Source: Brassica napus
Lineage: Eukaryota > Streptophyta > Magnoliopsida > Brassicales > Brassicaceae
NCBI RefSeq assembly: GCF_020379485.1
Contig: NW_026014710.1
Span: 205,353-269,352 of the forward strand
Direction: 5' to 3'
Length of the DNA: 64,000 nt
Shown here: positions 33,889 to 45,770 of the stretch, piece by piece
How the letters are laid out: each line of letters begins with the position of its first letter
Position numbering within the stretch: position 1 is the stretch's first letter
The notes under the pieces: generated by a model
What the model saw: only the letters and a program-made list of their open reading frames with translations
Told to the model about the DNA's origin: nothing
The model's database searches: none
Program-made: the position numbers and the translations under genes

Positions 33889-34488
33889 TGAGATTTTAGA
33901 GAGTAGAATAGGTATTGAGAGATTAAGAGAGATTTGGTAAGAGATTAAGAGAAGATTAGAAGCGATTGTGAATGAAATGGAGAGATTAAGTATGATCCAT
34001 GATGAACAAGAGAGAGACTAGAGAGAGAGAGACACAATCCGCATAATTTTATTAATGAGAGAGTGTTTACAATATATAGGAGTGTGATACTAGGGTTTAA
34101 GAAGAGACTAAGCATGTGAGGTCAAAGCTAAGGGAGCCTTTAATTTGAACCGGACCAATGAGCCTCTCCACACGCGTGGTCACTATGCTAAAAGTGAACC
34201 TTATCCTTCCAGCCTGTGCCAGCCTGTTGAGACGCTCTTCCTCTATCCATAAACGGTCATATGTCTTCTTTGGTCAAGGCAAAACATGATCAGACCGTGA
34301 ACTTCTTCTCGCGGTAACATTTCTTTACCGCATGGTCGATACCGTCTGTACGGCCGTACGGCCATGGTACGGACCTGTACGGACCGGTACGGACGGTTCT
34401 CCCTAAGGCCAATCCTTCTCCTCTTCTCCACATCACAACCTCTTCAACCCTGAACAACTCTCCTCATATTCCTCAGCTCATCTCAACA
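33889..34488 (-). repeat. 3' LTR of C2
   Basis: 600 bp, TGTTGAGATGAGCTG to TAAAATCTCA on the minus strand. It contains the CGTAC cluster at 34325-34392. Confidence 0.95.
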
Positions 34489-34599
34489 CTCCCCCTCAAG
34501 CTTGACCATGTGGAACAAGTCAAGCTTGGAAGGATCATGAGCTCCTCCTCATTAAAAACCTCATCAAAGAAAACCCATTGGGACAAAACTCTGATGAGG
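34489..34599 (-). promoter_or_regulatory. Double hairpin and polypurine tract of C2
   Basis: On the minus strand stem 1 is CCTCATCAGAG (34589-34599) with CTTTGATGAGG (34559-34569), one G-U pair. Stem 2 spans 34497-34528. Confidence 0.78.
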
Positions 34600-34639
34600 G
34601 AAAAAGAGTAAGGACCTCATGATCAGGAGAGTGTATAGA

Positions 34640-37600
34640 TCAGCCCTTAGGCGAAAGATCAAGGAGTCCCAACCTTATGTGAATTGACTCCATTGTCTTT
34701 TGCCTAGCCGCCTTAGTGAATACATCTGCCAACTGATCCTCACTCCTTGTGTAGCACGGCAGTATCACTCCCAAGACTATCATCTGCCTCACTTTATGAC
34801 AGTCCACTTCAATATGCTTGGTTCTTTCATGGAACACCGAGTTTGTGGCTATGTGAATGGCTGCTTGATTGTCACAGTGCATGGTCATTGGTGTTGCTTG
34901 CTCAATCTCCAAGTGCTTCAGTATTCCTTTAATCCATACCAACTCATTTGTGAGCTTTAGCATTGCTCTATACTCAGCCTCGGCACTTGAGCATGACACC
35001 ACCTTCTGCTTCTTACTCTTCCAAGTAACCATGTTTCCACCAATGAATGTGCAATAGCCGGTTGTAGATCTTCTATCTGTTCTGTCTCCAGCCCAATCTG
35101 CATCACAATATCCCACTGCTTCAGTGCTCCCGTTACAACCCATCCATATACCAAGCCCTTGAGTTCCATTCAGATACATGAGAACTCTTTCTACCATGCG
35201 CCAGTGATGCTCTCTTGGAGCTTGCATATGCTGACTCACTTGGTTCACAGCAAAACAGATGTCTGGCCTGGTGATGGTTAGATAGATCAGCTTCCCCACA
35301 AGCTTCCTGTATAGCTTTGGATCATGAAATACCTTACTATCTTCTAGCTCCCCCTCACGTGGAGCTTTATACCCATCCTCCATGGGCATCTTGGCTGTCT
35401 TTCCTCCATACGCACCAGCCTCCTTCAACAGATCCAAGATATACTTCCTTTGTGAGATGAACAACCCTTCTTCTGATCTGCACAGCTCAATTCCAAGGAA
35501 GTACTTCATTTCTCCCAAGTCTTTGATGTCAAACACAGATTTCAGAAACTCCTTGGTCTCCTTGATTCCCACCTTATCACTGCCTGTGATAACTATGTCA
35601 TCCACATATACAAGAAGCACAACAATGCCTGCAGGTGTAGTAAGAGTGAAGAGAGTGTGATCAAGCTCTGATTTCCTGAAGCCTCTTCCATTTAGAGTTG
35701 TACTCAGCTTGTGATACCAGGCCCTTGGTGATTGCTTTAACCCATAGATGGCCTTCTTCAATCTCAGCACATTCCCTGGTTTCACCATCCCTTCTAGGCC
35801 CGGAGGTGGTAGCATGTAAACTTCATCTTCTAACTCTCCTTGGAGAAATGCATTCTTAACATCCATTTGCCAAAGATCCCACCCAAGGTTAGTAGCCACT
35901 GATAGGACTATTCGAATGGTGTGAAGCTTTGCAACTGGAGCAAATGTGTCAATGTAGTCTTCTCCATAAGTCTGAGTGAACCCTCTTGCTACCAGTCTAG
36001 TCTTCTTCCTCTCAATCGACCCATCAGCCTTGTACTTGACTGTAAAGATCCATCTACTAGACACAGCCTTCTTCCCTTTTGGTAGTTCACTCTCATACCA
36101 TGTGTCATTCTTTATCATAGCTCCTGCCTCAGCTCCTACTGATTCCTTCCATTCCTTATCTTCCATTGCCTCTTCATAGCTTCTTGGAATGTGATTCTCA
36201 TCTAAGTTTACCATAAATGCACAATGTGCTTCTGGATATTGAGCAAAGGAACACACGGCCTGAGTAGGATGCTTCACAGCTTGGGCATTGTAGTACACTC
36301 TCGTGTTTACCCAACTGGAAGGATCCTTTCTCAGCCTTGTACTCCTTCTCAACACTGGCCCTTCTTGCGCCATCTCTTGTTCTTCTTCTACTTGTGGAGT
36401 CACTGCTTCAGTCTGTTCTTCAGCTTCAGCTCTAGCCTCTCCTTGTCTCTGATCTTCTTCATTCAGTTCTCCCCTTGCTGATCCTTCTCCACTTTGGACA
36501 GGAGAATCAGTTCCTCTGTTTCCTAGCTCACCGGCCTCTTCTAAGCCTTGGTCCTCTAGTTCAGATACTGATTCACTTCCCCCCTCATGTGCAAAGTGGG
36601 ATGGTTCTTCTGCTGCAGTTGGAGTAGGTTCTGGACGCCTACTCTGATCCTGGGACACTCCAATTCCGAGCCCCTCTAGGATGTTTCTCAAGCAAGCAGC
36701 TCTTTCTGATGGCTGGGAGAGATCCTCCAAGTCTTCCCATGTCTGCTCATCATAGTATCCTTTGTCTTCCATGAATCTGACATCCCTTGACACTAGGACT
36801 CTCCTAGCTGTAGGATCATAGCATTTGTATCCCTTCTGTGAAGTGGAATACCCAATCATCATAGCCTTGGTGCTCTTTGCTTCTAGTTTGTTTCTCTGCT
36901 CGCCTGGTACAAGAACATAACACACGCATCCAAAGTCCTCAGGTGATCCAAGACTGGCCTGCTCTTGTTGAGTACCTCAAATGGAGATTGATCTGCCAAG
37001 ATCCTGGTTGGTATCCTGTTGATCAGATAGCACGCAGTCATCACAGCATCACTCCAATACCTCTTGGGAACCCCTTTGTGGAACATCATGGACCGGGACA
37101 CCTCCATGAGATGTCTGTTCTTCCTTTCCGCAACTCCATTCTGCTGTGGAGTGTATGGGCAGCTAGTCTGGTGAAGAATCCCATGTTGAGCAAGGTGATC
37201 ACGAAATGCATGCCCAGTATACTCCCCACCATTATCAGACCTGAAAATCTTAATCTTGGCATGATATTGGTTAGTCACATAGGCTTGAAAATTTTTAAAT
37301 GCATCAAGGACCCTATCTTTAGTTTTAATCAATGTTAACCAGGTGTATTTGGATTTTTCATCAATGAATGTGACATAATACTTGTAATCATCCCTAGATA
37401 AGCAAGGTGCCGTCCAAACATCAGAGTGAATTAAATCAAAGCAGTTTGCATAAAGAGTAGATGATTTCTGAAAAACAGTCTTACAATGTTTGCCCAAAAT
37501 ACATGCCTCACAATCATTATTTTTAAACATGACACCTGGTAACATAATGCTTAAAGCCCTAACATGTGGATGTCCTAGCCTAGCATGCCACAGAGCATCA

Positions 37601-39195
37601 GTACTTAAGGAAGAAACAGAACTAAACGAGAAACAAGAACTAGAAATAGGTGCAAGGTCTTCAATCATGTAAAGATCCCCCTTGGTTGCTCCTTGCCCAA
37701 TCAACTTACTGCTCTTAATATCCTGAAACTTAACATCATTAGGACTGAAAATAACATTGCATTGAAGATCAGTAGTGCATTTCTTAACTGATAAAAGATT
37801 AGAGGTGAACTCAGGCATGTAAAAAGCTTTTGAATCCTTATTAAACAAGTTCAGTTTACCAATGCCTCTAATGGGAATTCTATCTCCATTTGCAATCATA
37901 ACATGTCCAAGGGCAGGTTCTATGTCTTTTATCAGATTGTTATCACTAATCATGTGATGAGATGCACCAGAATCAATTATCAATGGTTTATGCAAGCTCC
38001 TACCAGTATTGATTCTAGATGTTTCATTTTCAGCTTTCAGGCTCTTAACTACTCCTAACAATCTATCAGTTATGCTAGTATGAGCAGTGGCAGTACATGA
38101 GGTTTTAAAAATGTCTAACAGCTTATCAGAGATACTAGGTAATGTATGAGCAGAGTATGAGTATCCAAGAGTGTTGCCTAGCACTTTACCAGACTCCTTG
38201 AGGGCTCGGATGAATGCCTCAAAGTCAGCCTTGGTGATCACCTCCTGAGAAGTTAGAGCTCTGCCTTCACTTTCACCCGCCTTGACATTTGGACTAGCCC
38301 CTGATGAGCCGGCACCACTTGCTTCAGCAGAAAGGTGAGCCTTAGCTTCTCTATCCTTGTTGAACTTGCTCGGCCTGAGGTGTGGATGTAGGATCCAGCA
38401 CTGACTCTTCTTATGCCCCTGCCGCTTGCAATGCTCACAGCTTCCTTCATACTTCTCATACTTCCTTCCATCTCCACGGTACGCTGCCTTGTTTGCTTGC
38501 GCCTCTTCTGCTTTATGAGCCGTGGACATTCCCTTCTTGCCTCCAAACAACCCAAGAGAGCCTTCCTCCTTCTGAAGTTGTGCGCATACCTCCTCCATGG
38601 ATGGGAGAGTAGGTGATCTCAGGATATGCTTGATCACATCCTGGTAGCTTTCATCTAGAGTCATCAATAGCCCAAACACCTGATCTTGCTCTCTCCTTTC
38701 AATGAGCGATTCTTCATCAGTTGTGTTGGGTCTAAGACTCTCAAGTTCGGACCACAAAGCTCCAAACTTCCCCATGTGCTTGGTGAGATCTTCTCCATCT
38801 TGCCTCAAGACGCTGATGGTTTGCTTTAGATCAAACACCCGACTTATGTTGGACTTGTTTCCATACCTCTTATGGAGCATGTCCCAAAGGCGCTTAGGAG
38901 TCTCAAAGTGCACGTAAGCTTCGAGTATGGGGAGCTCCAGAGAGGCATGGAGCACAGACAGCACCATCAAATCCTCTTGGACCCATCTCTTTGCTTCAGC
39001 TACCGCAAGAGTCTTCCCGTCGCCTTCTTCTTCATCTTCTTTGGCCACTGGCTCCGGACCATCATCTGTGATGTGGTTCCACAGCCCTAGCCTTCCAATG
39101 GTAGTCCTCACTAACTGGGACCACATCAAGTAGTTCGAGCCTCCCTTCAGTGCAACCGGAACCGTCACCAGTTTGCTAAAGTTGGTCGTCTCCAT
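34640..39195 (-). pseudogene. C2 gag-pol polyprotein with single-base frameshift
   Basis: The ATG is at 39195. The protein is the same as that of C1 up to the end of integrase (LDHLRT), where one base of a GGACCTTTGG run is missing (about 36935). Translation then leaves the frame; the remaining 34640-36925 (linker, RT with YVDD, RNase H) is open in the other frame. Every catalytic motif is present, so this one base is the only visible lesion. Gag and protease could still be made, but reverse transcriptase could not. Confidence 0.92.
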
Positions 39196-39275
39196 TTCCT
39201 CTTCTTTATCACACAAGAACAAACTCGCAAATGTAAAGAAAGGAACAAGGATCTCTCAATACCAAAGCCAACCTG

Positions 39276-39287
39276 GCTCTGATACCA
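39276..39287 (-). other. PBS of C2
   Basis: The minus strand reads TGGTATCAGAGCCAGGTT directly at the LTR end. Confidence 0.9.
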
Positions 39288-39887
39288 TGAGATTTTAGAG
39301 AGTAGAATAGGTATTGAGAGATTAAGAGAGATTTGGTAAGAGATTAAGAGAAGATTAGAAGCGATTGTGAATGAAATGGAGAGATTAAGTATGATCCATG
39401 ATGAACAAGAGAGAGACTAGAGAGAGAGAGACACAATCCGCATAATTTTATTAATGAGAGAGTGTTTACAATATATAGGAGTGTGATACTAGGGTTTAAG
39501 AAGAGACTAAGCATGTGAGGTCAAAGCTAAGGGAGCCTTTAATTTGAACCGGACCAATGAGCCTCTCCACACGCGTGGTCACTATGCTAAAAGTGAACCT
39601 TATCCTTCCAGCCTGTGCCAGCCTGTTGAGACGCTCTTCCTCTATCCATAAACGGTCATATGTCTTCTTTGGTCAAGGCAAAACATGATCAGACCGTGAA
39701 CTTCTTCTCGCGGTAACATTTCTTTACCGCATGGTCGATACCGTCTGTACGGCCGTACGGCCATGGTACGGACCTGTACGGACCGGTACGGACGGTTCTC
39801 CCTAAGGCCAATCCTTCTCCTCTTCTCCACATCACAACCTCTTCAACCCTGAACAACTCTCCTCATATTCCTCAGCTCATCTCAACA
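39288..39887 (-). repeat. 5' LTR of C2
   Basis: Identical by eye to 33889-34488. Confidence 0.95.
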
Positions 39888-39892
39888 GTTAT

Positions 39893-42800
39893 GGTAAGGT
39901 AAATCAATTTACCAACTAGTTTTCTATAGAGTTTAGGATCCTGATAAGGTTTGCTATCTTCAATCTCCCCCTCTCGTGGGACTTTGTAGCCATCCTCCAT
40001 AGGCATCCTTGCTGTCTTGCCTCCATAAGCACCTGCACCTTTCAAAAGATCAAGTGTATACTTCCTTTGGGACATGAATAAACCTTCCTTGGATCTACAT
40101 ATCTCAATTCCAAGAAAGTATTTCATTTCTCCCAAGTCTTTAATCTCAAACATGGATTTAAGGAACTCCTTGGTTGCTATGATACCTTCCTTATCACTTC
40201 CTGTGATAATGATGTCATCAACATACACAAGGAGTGTAATCATACCTGAGGGAGTTGTGAGTGTGAAGAGAGTGTGATCTAGTTCAGACTTCTTGAAACC
40301 TCGGCCATTAAGAGTAGTGCTCAGCTTGTTATACCAAGCTCTTGGTGATTGTTTCAGCCCATAGATAGCTTTCTTCAGTCTCAACACATTCCCTTTCTTT
40401 ACTAAGTGTTCCAAGCCTGGAGGTGGATGCATATACACTTCATCCTCAAGCTCTCCTTGTAGAAATGCATTCTTCACATCCATTTGCCATAAGCCCCATC
40501 CAAGATTCACAGCCAAGCTTAATACAATCCGGATTGTGTGTAGCTTAGCCACTGGTGCAAAGGTCTCAATGTAATCTTCTCCATACGTTTGAGTAAAGCC
40601 TCTTGCAACCAGTCTTGACTTCTTCCTCTCAACTTGACCATCAGCCTTATACTTGATTGTGAAGATCCATCTACTAGTCACAGCCTTCTTCCCTTTAGGT
40701 AACTCACTCTCATACCATGTATCATTCTTGATCATGGCTCCTGCCTCAGCTCCAACTGATTCCTTCCACTCCTTGTCTTGTATTGCCTCTTCATAGCTTC
40801 TTGGGACATAACCCTCATCCAGATTTACCATAAATGCGCAATGTGCTTTAGGATATTGAGCAAAGGAGCACACAGCTTGAGAAGGATGCTCCACTGCTTG
40901 GGCATTGTAGTACACTCTCGTGTTCACCCAAGAGGAAGGATCCTTCCTCACTCTTGTGCTTCTCCTCAATTCTGGTTGTTGAACTCTCACTGTTTGCTCT
41001 TGAACGTCTGGTTCTTCTTCTACATCCTCAACTGATGCTTCTACTTCTCTTTGTTCCTGCTCACCTTGATTGTGAGAGCCTGAACTCATCTCCATTTGTT
41101 CCTGATTCAAGCCGGCTTCATCACCATCTCGGCCTAAACTTGTCTCCATTCCTTCCTCATTCAAGCCGGCTCCTTCTTGGCCACTTTCTTGAACTTCAGG
41201 CTCATTTCCCCCCTCACGATCATGGTGAGAGTCTCCATGTTGTTCTCTTTGACCAGAGTTCTGATCCTGGGACATCTTGATTCCTAGCCCCTCTAGGATA
41301 ATCCTTAACACCCCAGCCTTATCTGAGGTGAGATCCTTCAAGTCTTCCTGATTCTTCTCATCATAATACCCACGGGATTCAATGAACTTTACATCTCTAG
41401 ATGTAAGTACTCTTCTTGTGACAGGATCATAACATCTATAACCCTTTTGAGTGGTTGAATATCCAATAAACATGGCTTTGGTGCTTCTCGCTTCAAGCTT
41501 GTTGCGCAGCTCTCCTGGAATCAACACATAACACAAGCATCCAAAGACTCTCAAGTAATCTAGAACCGGCTTGTGTTTGTTCAATACTTCAAATGGAGCA
41601 TGATCATCCAAAACTCTAGTAGGAGTCCTGTTGATCAGATAACATGCTGTGGAGACAGCATCACTCCAAAACTTCTTGGGAACATTTGCTTGAAGCATGA
41701 GAGACCTTGCCACTTCCATTAGATGCCTGTTCTTTCTCTCAGCCACACCATTTTGCTGAGGAGTATATGGGCAGCTAGTTTGATGAAGTACTCCATGTTG
41801 AGCTAGGTGCTGCTTGAACGCCAAGCTTGTATACTCTCCTCCATTATCTGATCTAAAAATTTTAATCTTTGCATGATAATGGTTAGTCACATAAGCTTGA
41901 AAGTTTTTAAATGCATCAAGTACCCTATCTTTGGTTTGAATTAAGGTTAACCAGGTGTATTTGGATTTTTCATCAATGAATGTGACAAAGTATTTATAAT
42001 TATCCCTTGACAAACAAGGTGCAGTCCACACATCAGAATGAATCAAATCAAAGCAATTTTCATAGACCGTTGAAGATTTTGGAAACACATTCTTACAATG
42101 CTTGCCTAAGATACATGCTTCACAATCTTTATTCTCATAAATAACACCTGGTACCATTAAGTTCAAAGGTTTAGCATGAGGGTGACCTAGTCTAGCATGC
42201 CACAATGCATTCTTATTTAAACTAGTGACAGAATCAGAAGCAAATGTAAATGAACAACAATGACTAGGATCAGAAGCAATATCTTCAAGTAAATAAAGGT
42301 CTCCTTTAGTAACTCCTTTCCCAATCATCTTGCTGCTCTCAATATCCTGAAACTTCACATCATTAGGACTGAATATAACATTACATTGCAAGTCAGTAGT
42401 GCATCTCTTAACTGACAATAGATTAGATGTGAACTCAGGCATATAGAAGGCTTTAGATTCTTTTTCAAACAACTTAAGTTTTCCTATTCCTTTTATGGGA
42501 ATCTTATCACCATTAGCAATCATAACATGTCCATTTGCAGGTTGAATGTCCTTAATCAATCTAGTGTCACTTATCATGTGATGAGATGCACCAGAATCAA
42601 CTATTAATGCTTTAGACATGTTTCTAGCAATATGAGCTTGACAGAGGATACTATCTGGTTTATATCCATTTCCTATACTCTTGAGTGTACTTTCAGTCCT
42701 ATCAAGTCTAGGTTCATTCTCAACACAATCAGACACACTCTTGATCATAGATGCACCAAATGAATAACCAAGGTTGATACTACTTTTGTTACCGTTTTCC

Positions 42801-43810
42801 TTGAGCATCTTGATGAAGGCGTCCATGTCTGAGCGCCGGATGTAGTCATTGTTGCTTGAACCTCCAGTGTACGCCACCAGTGACTTTCCATCACCCACCT
42901 CACGCACTTCTCCTTCACTTGTCCTGCTTGAGGAGCCAGGACCCATAGAGCTCTCAGTCATATGTGCTCTTGCTTCCTTCTCCTTTAAGAACTTCGCCGG
43001 CTTCAAGTGAGGGTGGAGTATCCAGCATTGACTCTTCTTGTGTCCATGCTTCTTGCAGTGATCACAATTCCCATTGAACCTCTTGTCTTCATACTTGCCA
43101 TGAACTGCCTTGTTAGCTTGAGGAGCTTCAGTCTGATTCACTTGGGACGCATGATTTGCCAATGTGAGTTCTCCTTTGCCTCCAAACAGTCCAATGGAGC
43201 CTTGTTCTTTCTGAATCTGTGCACACACGTCCTCTAGATCAGGTAGCTTATCAGCTCTCAACATGTGCTTGATGAGACTGTTGTAGGCCGGGTTTAGTGT
43301 GAGAAGCAAGCCGAACACTTTGTCTTGCTCCCGCCTCTCATTCAACTGATCTGGATCAGTTGTACTCGGCCTCAACATCTCTAGCTCTGACCACAACGCC
43401 CTGAATCTTCCCAAATGCTTGGTGAACTCCATGTCTTCTTGTGCAAGATTGTTGATGGCTTGCTTTACCTCAAAGACACGGCTCAGGTTCGAAATGTTCC
43501 CATACACCTTCTTCAAGGTGTCCCACAGCTCCTTGGCTGACTCACAGTAGCTGTATGCCTCCAATATCGCTGGCTCCAACGACCCATGAAGAACAGACAT
43601 CACCACCATGTCTTCCTGCTGCCACTTCTCTACAGCATCAACTGAGACCCCCTCTTGGTCTTCTTCCTGAGTAATGAGCTTTGGAGCTTCACCGGTTGTG
43701 ATATGACTCCACAAGCCCTTACTCCCAATGGTTGTCTTCACCAGCCGGGACCAAACCAAGTAGTTGCTTCCCTTGAAGGTAATCGCCACTTTCATCTTCA
43801 TGTTCTCCAT
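39893..43810 (-). CDS. D gag-protease-integrase-RT (5' segment of split gene)
   Basis: The ATG is at 43810 (the open frame extends a little further up without an ATG). Gag has the FKGSNYLVWSRLVKTT block and a CCHC knuckle (CDHCKKHGHKKSQC). Protease DSGASHH, integrase (WHARLGHPH, CEACILGKH, D in DVWTAP, D in RSDNGGEY, E in NGVAERKN), an acidic INT-RT linker and RT with DVKNAFLQGELEDEVYM and YVDD follow without a stop. It ends at KLVGKLIYLTIT, where C2 is inserted; the continuation is at 33705-33888 and 28543-28997. The last few residues of the open frame (to 39872) are C2 LTR. Apart from insertions I saw no lesion. Confidence 0.9.
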
Positions 43811-44011
43811 CTTGTCACAGCTTAACTTCAAAAACTTGAGAGGGATGGAGCTTTGAACGGATGACTCTTGTATGAATGGATCTTAACTTGTTTAGAACTC
43901 GCGCACACACCAAATGAACACCCTTGAGCTCTGATCTTCCTTGGATGGCTTCAAAGCTTCACCTTTGTTCTTCAGTGTATCAAAATAAGAACTCAGATTC
44001 TTTGTAACCTG

Positions 44012-44023
44012 GCTCTGATACCA
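44012..44023 (-). other. PBS of D
   Basis: The minus strand reads TGGTATCAGAGCCAGGTT, abutting the LTR. Confidence 0.9.
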
Positions 44024-44598
44024 TAAGAGTTTTAGATAATCTGAGTTTGTATGTGAAAGAGTAGAATGATTTAGGATGAATAAGGAGATGATTATGTGAT
44101 TAGATGACTAGTGAGGAATCATTATGAAAGACTAGAGTGATTAATTGGATAGAACTGTCTGATCTCTTATTAATGAGGAGATTACATATTTATACTTAGA
44201 GGACATAGGGTTTTCGAAATGGGTTAAGGTAGCTTAAGCATGTGAAGTCAAATGGTAAGAGCTGGCCGGTTTTGAATCCGTCCAATAGGGGCCATCACAC
44301 GTTTGATCCCTTTAGCATCTTGGATCAGATGCCAAACACCTTTACAGCCTGTCCCAGCTGTAAAGCCGCGCCTCCTCTTATCCATAAACGGTCATCTCCC
44401 TTCTTTGGCCGTGACCTTCCCTTTGCATAAGTGTCTTTGGCCTTTCCCTCCTTCTTGTTGTTCAATCTCTTATTTACCGTGGTAACTCCAAATGGTACGG
44501 ACATGGTAACTCCGTACACTTCACCCTGAACTTCATCTCCTCATCCCTTTCATTACCCAAGCCTCTCTAAGCCTTCATCTCAACTCCTCATCTCAACA
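44024..44598 (-). repeat. 5' LTR of D
   Basis: 575 bp, identical by eye to 27828-28402. Confidence 0.92.
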
Positions 44599-44603
44599 TC
44601 CTC

Positions 44604-44645
44604 TTCAGTCTTCATGGTTGTACTAGATCTGTGCTTCATTTCCAT
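44604..44645 (-). CDS. F gag start segment
   Basis: These are the first codons of F gag, with in-frame ATGs at 44645, 44639 and 44615, separated from the rest (26626-27827) by D. The leader continues from 44646 to 44741 and, past A1, from 62799 to the PBS. The choice among the ATGs is open. Confidence 0.65.
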
Positions 44646-44741
44646 GTTGAGATCGTTTGAATCCAGCAGAATATCTCACACCACTCAGATAATAAAGACC
44701 AGAACTCAAGAACACCAAGAACACTCAAGAACACTCAAGAA

Positions 44742-45659
44742 TATGATTTTTAAAGAGATCTCTACTCTGGTAGTATATGTGTGTGTATAAGCTTCAATGA
44801 AGAATGATTAGAGCTTGTTCTAGGTGATATAGAGAGAGAGATTGGTGAGAGTGTTTATGAGTGTATGAGAGACTTAAGAACAAAGATTAAGAGACTTAAG
44901 AGACTAGAGAGACTGAGAGAATAAGAGACTGAAGATTAGTGTTTCAGATTAGAGAAGGAGAGGGGAAACCCCCTTACTCACTTAAAGATTACAAAATGAT
45001 CATAAGAGGCTTATATATGCTCTTTACATTCCATAAACTTAAAACCTACATCTAATGGCTCATAAAAGACTAGAAGGATGGAGGGACGAGATGGAGAGTT
45101 GATCTGGTCATTATAGCCTCATCTGATTGGTTAAACTCTCTTTGGTGCCTGGTTGGTTAATTCAAATCTGGTCTAAGGGAAGGCTGGCTCCTTATTGGCT
45201 GGCTAAAGGCTCCCATGAACCTGCCCTTGTATCTGTTCAGATACAAGGTCACTATAGCTTCTTCTTTACAGCTCACACAGCTCATAGACAGCCTGTCTTG
45301 GCGCCAGCTTCTTCTTTTGTCTTCTTCTCTTAAGAGCCTCTTTTGTCTTCTTCTCTTAAGAGCTATCCTTTGCCCTGTTTTTGCACCAACTCCAAATAGG
45401 CTCAGATGGTCGAGTCTTGAACTTCCGGATCGGTCAGGTCCGTACATTCCGTACGGCCTCGCCCTAAGTTTGCACACTCGACCATTCTCCTCAACTATAT
45501 GCTTCTAAGTCCCTCCTAGACTTGGCCCTATCTTTGCACAACCATCAGATCACTTCTGGATACCAAGGGACACTCCTGAAGGTCTTGCCCTATCTTTGTA
45601 CCATCGGCCACCTTCTCCCAAACTCTTCCAACACCTTCTATCTTCTCTTCAGTTCAACA
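44742..45659 (-). repeat. 3' LTR of A1
   Basis: 918 bp, TGTTGAACTGAAGAG to AAAATCATA on the minus strand, with a TATATAAG box at about 45019-45026. Confidence 0.93.
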
Positions 45660-45770
45660 CTCCCCCTCAAGCTTGACTTTAGGAGATCCTAAGCCAAGCT
45701 TGGAACTCTGAAGAGTCTCCCTCATTAAAAACCTTACAAGGAAAACCCATTGGGACAAAACCTTGCAAGG
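45660..45770 (-). promoter_or_regulatory. Double hairpin and polypurine tract of A1
   Basis: On the minus strand stem 1 is CCTTGCAAGG (45761-45770) with CCTTGTAAGG (45732-45741), enclosing CCC-AAT-GGG. Stem 2 spans 45668-45702. Confidence 0.75.

Larger units (their letters stand above)
33889..39887 (-). mobile_element. Element C2: Ty1/copia retrotransposon, near-identical to C1
   Basis: 5999 bp, 600-bp LTRs, duplication GTTAT at 33884-33888 and 39888-39892. It is inserted in D, just before the TRPDICF block. It matches C1 (54824-60823) throughout as far as I can see, apart from a one-base deletion at about 36935. LTRs are identical by eye. Confidence 0.95.
27828..44598 (-). mobile_element. 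Element D: Ty1/copia retrotransposon hosting E and C2
   Basis: 575-bp LTRs lie at 27828-28402 and 44024-44598 with duplication TCCTC (27823-27827 and 44599-44603). Without E and C2, D is about 6.06 kb. It is inserted near the start of F gag. The LTRs look identical by eye, and the three coding pieces would form one open frame, so D was probably intact before E and C2 landed in its RT/RNase H region. Confidence 0.92.
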
